Assembly (NCBI RefSeq): GCF_043641555.1
Contig: NZ_JBHZRJ010000002.1
Location: forward strand, 1 to 64,000
From: Saccharospirillum alexandrii_A
GTDB taxonomy: Bacteria > Pseudomonadota > Gammaproteobacteria > Pseudomonadales > Natronospirillaceae
Direction of reading: 5' to 3'
Length of the DNA stretch: 64,000 nt
Each line of letters begins with the position of its first letter. Positions within the stretch are counted from its first letter, which is position 1. Below the pieces are notes generated by a model, which worked only from the letters and a program-made list of their open reading frames with translations, had not been told where the DNA came from and did not search any database. The translations under genes and the position numbers were made by a program. Below, piece after piece: positions 60,275 through 64,000 of the stretch.

Positions 60275-61230
60275 AGCATGGCATCAAGGAATATCGGCTC
60301 AAGGTGCCGACCTGGCAGGGCGGCCAGCTGTTCGTGCGTCAGTTTTTACCGGAAGCTCCCCAGGCCCTGGTGGTGCTGTTGCATGGTCTGGGTAATAAAG
60401 GCGACGTCTTTTGCCATCAGGGTCACGGGCTGGCGCAGTTTCTGGCCGATATGGGCTTTCATTGCCTGGTGCCCGACCTGATCGGGCACGGCCAAAGCTG
60501 GCCTAACCTGAGCCGACGGCTCGATCACGACGCCAATCTGATCATTCGCGAAGACCTGCCCCGGCTGATGGCTGAAGCCCGTCGGCAGGCCGATGGATTA
60601 CCGATTTTCCTGGTTGGCCAGGGCTTTGGCGGCGTGTTGCTGGCGTCTTCGTATGCGCGTGAGCCGGGTGTTCGCCCGGGCGTTCTGGGCATGATTCACC
60701 TGGGCACCCGGCGCAATGCCACGCTGGGCGGGGTGCATCATTCAACCCTGTCCCGCCTGACGACGGATGCGTTGTTACCCGCGTTGGGCACACTCAAAGG
60801 CGCGGTCCCCATGCGGTGGCTTGGGAAGGGCCCCGAACCCGAATATCTGACGCTCTATCGGGATTACCTGCGCTGGTCCAACGGCCCCTGGGTCGCACAC
60901 GACGATACCGGTTTTGACTATGCGGCCGCCGCTCAGCACCTCGATTGGCCGCCCAGCCTGTACCTGGCCCGACGCAACGGTGGCTACACCGACCACGTCG
61001 CCGATGTCCGTGAATTCATGCGCGAGCTGGGCACCCACAATGGCCGACTCTGGGTGCTGGGCAAGCGCGATGGCAATTTGCGCAACTACAGCGCCCAATC
61101 CATGCTGATCCACGACGATGCCTGGGTAGACCACTTTCCGGTTCTGCTTGACTGGATCAACGAGCGTCTGCGCCAACTCCCCAAGGGCGTCCGCGTCCGC
61201 CATCTGGTGTCGGTGGATAGCTCTAGCTAG
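60271..61230 (+). CDS. Alpha/beta hydrolase-like protein lacking the Ser nucleophile
   Basis: A 319-residue protein with the alpha/beta hydrolase fold: LVVLLHGLGNKGD (oxyanion region) and a Ser-hydrolase-like lid/cap region. At the nucleophile elbow, however, it has VGQGFGG (residues 115-121), so Gly118 stands where Ser is expected in GXSXG. A late His (DDAWVDHFPVLLDWI) is present. It may be inactive, use another nucleophile, or bind ligand only. It overlaps hrpA as ATGA, and its TAG stop overlaps the opposing gene's stop in a CTAG. Confidence 0.72.
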   Translation: MKHGIKEYRLKVPTWQGGQLFVRQFLPEAPQALVVLLHGLGNKGDVFCHQGHGLAQFLADMGFHCLVPDLIGHGQSWPNLSRRLDHDANLIIREDLPRLMAEARRQADGLPIFLVGQGFGGVLLASSYAREPGVRPGVLGMIHLGTRRNATLGGVHHSTLSRLTTDALLPALGTLKGAVPMRWLGKGPEPEYLTLYRDYLRWSNGPWVAHDDTGFDYAAAAQHLDWPPSLYLARRNGGYTDHVADVREFMRELGTHNGRLWVLGKRDGNLRNYSAQSMLIHDDAWVDHFPVLLDWINERLRQLPKGVRVRHLVSVDSSS

Positions 61231-61571
61231 TCGCCAGCGTCGGACCCCGAGTAAGCTTCCCGAACTTTTTGATAGGCCGAGCGAGTGGCGGTGGGCGAGA
61301 ACCCTTCCGGCACTTTATCGCGCAGAAAAAATGAAAACGCGAGGATGCCGGCGACCCATTCGTACAGCGCAGGCTGGATGTCCTGGCCGGTGTTGAGGCG
61401 GGTCAGAATATTGACCAGGTCTTCATCCTGATAGATGGGTACATCGTGCTCTTTGGCCAGGGCGACAATGGCGTCGGCCATCTCGTCGGTGCCGAGGGCG
61501 CTGACAATGGGGGTTTTCTGGCCCTTGTATTCGAGAGCGGCGGCCTTGTTGCCAGTCGTTTCTTCGGTCAT
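61227..61571 (-). CDS. FlhB C-terminal-domain-like protein (YlqH type)
   Basis: A 114-residue protein matching the cytosolic autocleaving region of FlhB/YscU: AALEYKGQKTPIVSALGTDEMADAIVALAKEHDVPIYQDEDLVNIL, seen as ALAKEHDVPIYQDEDL. The membrane part and the NPTH cleavage motif are absent, with TPIV only a loose counterpart. Such stand-alone domains occur beside FliK-like genes in gammaproteobacteria. The ATG overlaps the FliK-like stop by 4 bases. A flagellar export link is inferred; the export apparatus is not in the window. Confidence 0.78.
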   Translation of the reverse strand: MTEETTGNKAAALEYKGQKTPIVSALGTDEMADAIVALAKEHDVPIYQDEDLVNILTRLNTGQDIQPALYEWVAGILAFSFFLRDKVPEGFSPTATRSAYQKVREAYSGSDAGD

Positions 61572-63493
61572 GTGCGGATGTCCACCAGGGGTTTGAATTG
61601 GTCGGGTTCCGGCGTGGTCTTTTTAGGCGGCATGCCATGCCGGGTGTGCAAGTCGCGCTCACCGAGGCCCTGAGTCCACTGTTCGAGGGTGTCCAGATTG
61701 TTATTAATGATGCTCAGTGTGCTCTGATCCTGCGACCAGAAGATGACATCGGTATGGTCGGGCGTCCAGTGCAGGTCGGCGCACAGAGGCGCCAGCGGCG
61801 AGAGCTCAAAAAACAGGCGGAAGCGAAAAGGGCGCTTGCCGGGTGAGTCGGATTCTGCCTCTTCAGCCTCGGGTTTCTCCTGCCACCATTCCATGTTCAG
61901 CCAATGGTTCGGCCCCAGCCAAAGCATCGGAATACTCAGTTGTTGCACCGGCGGTGCCTCGGGGTTGGCCAAGGCGCCGAGTGCTTGTTGGATAGCGTTG
62001 TTCTGCGTTTTGCCCTGCAGGCTTTCCAGCAGTGTTCTTAGCTGTAACAGCGGTTGCAGGTCGTCCTGCTTAATGGCTGAGCCAGCGCTTTGATTCTGCA
62101 CAGAGACACCCGGCGCATATCCGGTCGGTGGCGCATTCAACAGACGCTGAGCCTGCTGGGCCAGGGCTTGTTGCAAACTGGCCGGGTGCTGCTGAATGCG
62201 ACTGTCGAGCACGGCCAGCCACTGAGACAACCGAATCTCTATGGGCACTGCCTGTGCAGGGTCGCGCGCTCCCTGAGTGGATGCTCCGGGAGGCGGCGCC
62301 AGGGTGCTGAACCGGGTGGGCGCCAGCAAAGGATCCGATGACATGGCCGTTGGGTTTGGGTTAGGCGACAGGTTGCCCGGCTGACCTGGGGGTGCGTTAA
62401 GGGTAAGGGGCGGACTGGCACCACCCGTCGAAGTGGCCGTTGGTTGAGCGGCTGCCGCTGGAGAACCGGTCGGCAGAGTGACCGGTGTCGATTGCGCTGC
62501 GGCCGACGTGTGTGGATTCACGACCACCGCGAGGCGCAACAGTGTGGGCGCTGCCTGGTTTCCATCGGCAATCGTGCGTTGAGGCGTAGGCGACAGACTC
62601 AGAGTCGGGAGGTTTGACTGGGCTCTGTCTGTGGCGATTGTGATTACCATTGCCGTACCCGAGGGCAGCGCCGGTGCACCGGGTGTCAGCGGTATCAGCA
62701 TAACCGGCGCCCCGGTGCCGGGTGAAGTAGGTGCCAAATTGGGCGAATTTCCAAGCAACGGCGTACTGGCCGATTGCACAGAAGCAATGGCATTCAACAA
62801 AGGCGCCAGGGGTGTCGTGCTTAAGGTGTTGATCGCAGTGCTGACCAGTTGAGTGGATGGCGCGCCTGGGGTAGCAATGGCTGGCTGTGCCGGTGAGGGT
62901 ATCAGCGGGGTCGCCGGCAAACTGGCAACCGGCGGACGCAACTGTGCCAGCGGGCTGAACACTTGCATCCACTGGGCCACGGTGCGAGCCGAAAGAGCGG
63001 GCTTCTGACTCAGCCATTGTACCAGCGACTGCAACTCGGGGGCGTCACCGGCCAGTGTTTGCAAGGCCGGGAAGGCGGGCGGAGCCGGCATTTGAGTGGT
63101 GTGCGCCCGCGGCAACGAATGCGCCTGCCAAAACTGCAGCGAGGCCTGCATCATGCGGTTGAGCTGAGCTGTATCGACCTGGGGCAACACCCGCAACTGG
63201 TTCTCCGGCGTTGCTTCAACCATCAACACCGTACCCGGCGGAAAGGCACGCTCACTCTGTACCCGAACCCACTGCTGATTCAGCGAAAGCACCAGGTCAT
63301 ACAAGGGCTTGTCCCGACTGCCCATGACCGTTTGTTCCACCACAACGGCGAGCGCGGGCAGGGAAGGCCGAAGCGCGTCGAGGCTATCGGCGCGCACGCG
63401 AACCACAGGCTCACTGCCACGATCAAGCGTTCGCGGTGTCAGGGTACTGTCTGTAGGACGCTTGATCGCGTCGGTCCGATCTATGCCAGCCAT
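61568..63493 (-). CDS. FliK-like hook-length-control protein
   Basis: A 641-residue protein with long Pro/Ala/Thr/Ser-rich low-complexity regions (about residues 150-430) and a conserved C-terminal domain (SIPMLWLGPNHWLNMEWWQE, FRFRLFFELSPLAPLCADLHW) resembling the hook-length-control family. FliK measures hook length and switches export specificity through FlhB, which fits the FlhB-like gene coupled to it by ATGA. The position beside ccmA matches orphan FliK-like genes seen in Pseudomonas; this is from general knowledge. Confidence 0.72.
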   Translation of the reverse strand: MAGIDRTDAIKRPTDSTLTPRTLDRGSEPVVRVRADSLDALRPSLPALAVVVEQTVMGSRDKPLYDLVLSLNQQWVRVQSERAFPPGTVLMVEATPENQLRVLPQVDTAQLNRMMQASLQFWQAHSLPRAHTTQMPAPPAFPALQTLAGDAPELQSLVQWLSQKPALSARTVAQWMQVFSPLAQLRPPVASLPATPLIPSPAQPAIATPGAPSTQLVSTAINTLSTTPLAPLLNAIASVQSASTPLLGNSPNLAPTSPGTGAPVMLIPLTPGAPALPSGTAMVITIATDRAQSNLPTLSLSPTPQRTIADGNQAAPTLLRLAVVVNPHTSAAAQSTPVTLPTGSPAAAAQPTATSTGGASPPLTLNAPPGQPGNLSPNPNPTAMSSDPLLAPTRFSTLAPPPGASTQGARDPAQAVPIEIRLSQWLAVLDSRIQQHPASLQQALAQQAQRLLNAPPTGYAPGVSVQNQSAGSAIKQDDLQPLLQLRTLLESLQGKTQNNAIQQALGALANPEAPPVQQLSIPMLWLGPNHWLNMEWWQEKPEAEEAESDSPGKRPFRFRLFFELSPLAPLCADLHWTPDHTDVIFWSQDQSTLSIINNNLDTLEQWTQGLGERDLHTRHGMPPKKTTPEPDQFKPLVDIRT

Positions 63494-63641
63494 GTACAGG
63501 TCCGTACGTGCAGAGAATTCCCACCATACCCCGGTCGATGGGAAATACCAGTAAGGTGCCTGGCGAGTTTTTGAGCACTAAAGGCATACAGCTTAGCTGG
63601 GCTTCCTCAAAGTTAACCGAGCCGGAGAGCAGTGGCGGTTA

Positions 63642-63734
63642 CCGGGTGTACCTATCCGGGGAAGTCTGCAGCATGGATGCTGCAGTCTAGGCCCCATGGA
63701 CGGGTTCACGCCGACCCCGGATAGGTACACCCGG
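63642..63734. repeat. Palindromic element with 20-bp perfect terminal inverted repeats
   Basis: The ends are 20-base perfect inverted repeats (63642-63661 and 63715-63734), beginning CCGGGTGTAC and ending GTACACCCGG. Inside, CTGCAGCAT / ATGCTGCAG forms a second 9-bp stem with a two-base loop at 63666-63685. No transposase and no clear target duplication are seen. It resembles a MITE or a REP-type mobile palindrome. Confidence 0.85.
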
Positions 63735-63842
63735 TGGCCGACACTCAATTCAACTATTGAAGTTAACGGCCCAGCGGCCAGAGACTGTAGCTTTGAACCA
63801 GCCTGCCTGGGCCAGACTTTCGTATTCCAGCCTCTGAGTGGG

Positions 63843-63848
63843 TATAAT
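63843..63848 (+). promoter_or_regulatory. -10 element for ccmA
   Basis: TATAAT lies 28 bases before the ccmA ATG. The -35 candidate (TTCGTA, 63820-63825, 17-base spacer) is weak. Confidence 0.5.
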
Positions 63849-63875
63849 CCCGCGACCTTTTTTCAGAGACAGACC

Positions 63876-64000
63876 ATGGCCCGAGTGTTGTCCGCAGTGG
63901 GACTGGATTGCGAGCGTGATGACCGGCATCTTTTCAGGGATTTGTCGTTTGATGTAGCAAGCGGTGAGATCCTGCATCTGACGGGCCCGAACGGGTCCGG
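63876..64000 (+). CDS. ccmA: Cytochrome c biogenesis ATPase CcmA (5' part, cut by window end)
   Basis: The first 41 codons read VGLDCERDDRHLFRDLSF, then GEILHLTGPNGSG, the start of Walker A in CcmA, the ATPase of the CcmAB(CD) heme-handling exporter. The gene continues beyond the window. The ATG at 63876 lies 28 bases after a TATAAT box. The divergent neighbour is a FliK-like gene. Confidence 0.8.
   Translation, partial: MARVLSAVGLDCERDDRHLFRDLSFDVASGEILHLTGPNGS

Larger units (their letters stand above)
63494..63875. other. Divergent intergenic region between FliK-like and ccmA
   Basis: No gene is seen in these 382 bases. They hold the palindromic element at 63642-63734 and, near the right end, the ccmA promoter. 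Small open frames crossing the palindrome look fortuitous. Confidence 0.65.

Noticed and set aside
63508..63690. Small plus-strand open frame before ccmA
   Set aside because: It runs into the palindromic element, lacks a ribosome binding site and has no recognisable sequence.
63642..63734. Integron attC site
   Set aside because: The nested palindrome suggested it, but there is no integrase, no second site and no cassette-like gene.

Overview
The window looks like a chromosome segment of a Gram-negative gammaproteobacterium, probably a marine, Oceanospirillales-like one. The reasons are the neighbour set ffs, dnaX-ybaB-recR-rnd-ycgL-ycgN, a long HrpA, LptF/LptG, Wzz, CmoM, a YbgA-type protein beside a photolyase, and the start of ccmA. 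No species can be named from the sequence alone.

Layout. (1) 1-14.2 kb, plus strand: a surface-polysaccharide (O-antigen or capsule) cluster. It has a MarR-type EPS regulator, Wzx flippase, an asparagine-synthetase-like ATP-pyrophosphatase, four glycosyltransferases, a Wzy-like polymerase, the PglC/PglD/PglE/PglF set for di-N-acetylbacillosamine, and a WaaL-like membrane protein. The first 6-7 kb are clearly AT-rich, use several TTG starts and look acquired; composition drifts to the GC-rich host type by about 10.7 kb. (2) 14.3-25.1 kb: a compact envelope module rich in phosphoryl-transfer genes. It holds a TagD-like cytidylyltransferase, LicD, a TagB/TagF-like glycerophosphotransferase, a glycosyltransferase, an LPS-kinase/TIM-barrel fusion, two paralogous tyrosine-type phosphatases, a Stealth phosphotransferase, a YrbL-like kinase and an MsbA-like ABC exporter. 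Much of it (15.6-25.25 kb) is bracketed by two arrays of the same 17-bp repeat, each between convergent genes and overlapping their stop codons. (3) 25.2-32.1 kb: LptG, LptF and Wzz, then phosphomannomutase, GalE and CmoM.

(4) 32.2-45.1 kb, minus strand: QueE, a membrane GGDEF-EAL protein, then a tightly overlapping lipid-modification operon (NTF2-like, FAD oxidoreductase, DUF1365, cyclopropane synthase-like, DUF2878, two unknowns) behind a photolyase and a YbgA-type protein; then a methyl-accepting chemotaxis protein. (5) 45.2-56.2 kb, plus strand: SRP RNA, the dnaX-to-ycgN housekeeping run, three uncharacterised membrane genes ending in a VWA protein, and fadD. (6) 56.3-64 kb: hrpA, an alpha/beta hydrolase that lacks its serine nucleophile, FlhB-C-terminal-like and FliK-like genes on the minus strand, a palindromic MITE-like element, and the 5' end of ccmA cut by the window edge.

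How it fits together. PglF, PglE and PglD should make UDP-diNAcBac and PglC should load it on undecaprenyl phosphate. The glycosyltransferases would extend the unit, and Wzx/Wzy/Wzz plus a WaaL-like ligase would flip, polymerise, size and ligate it. The 14-25 kb module probably decorates LPS core or capsule with glycerol phosphate, sugar phosphate or phosphate, with MsbA and LptFG serving export; that part is inference. No tRNA, rRNA, CRISPR array, integrase or transposase was seen.
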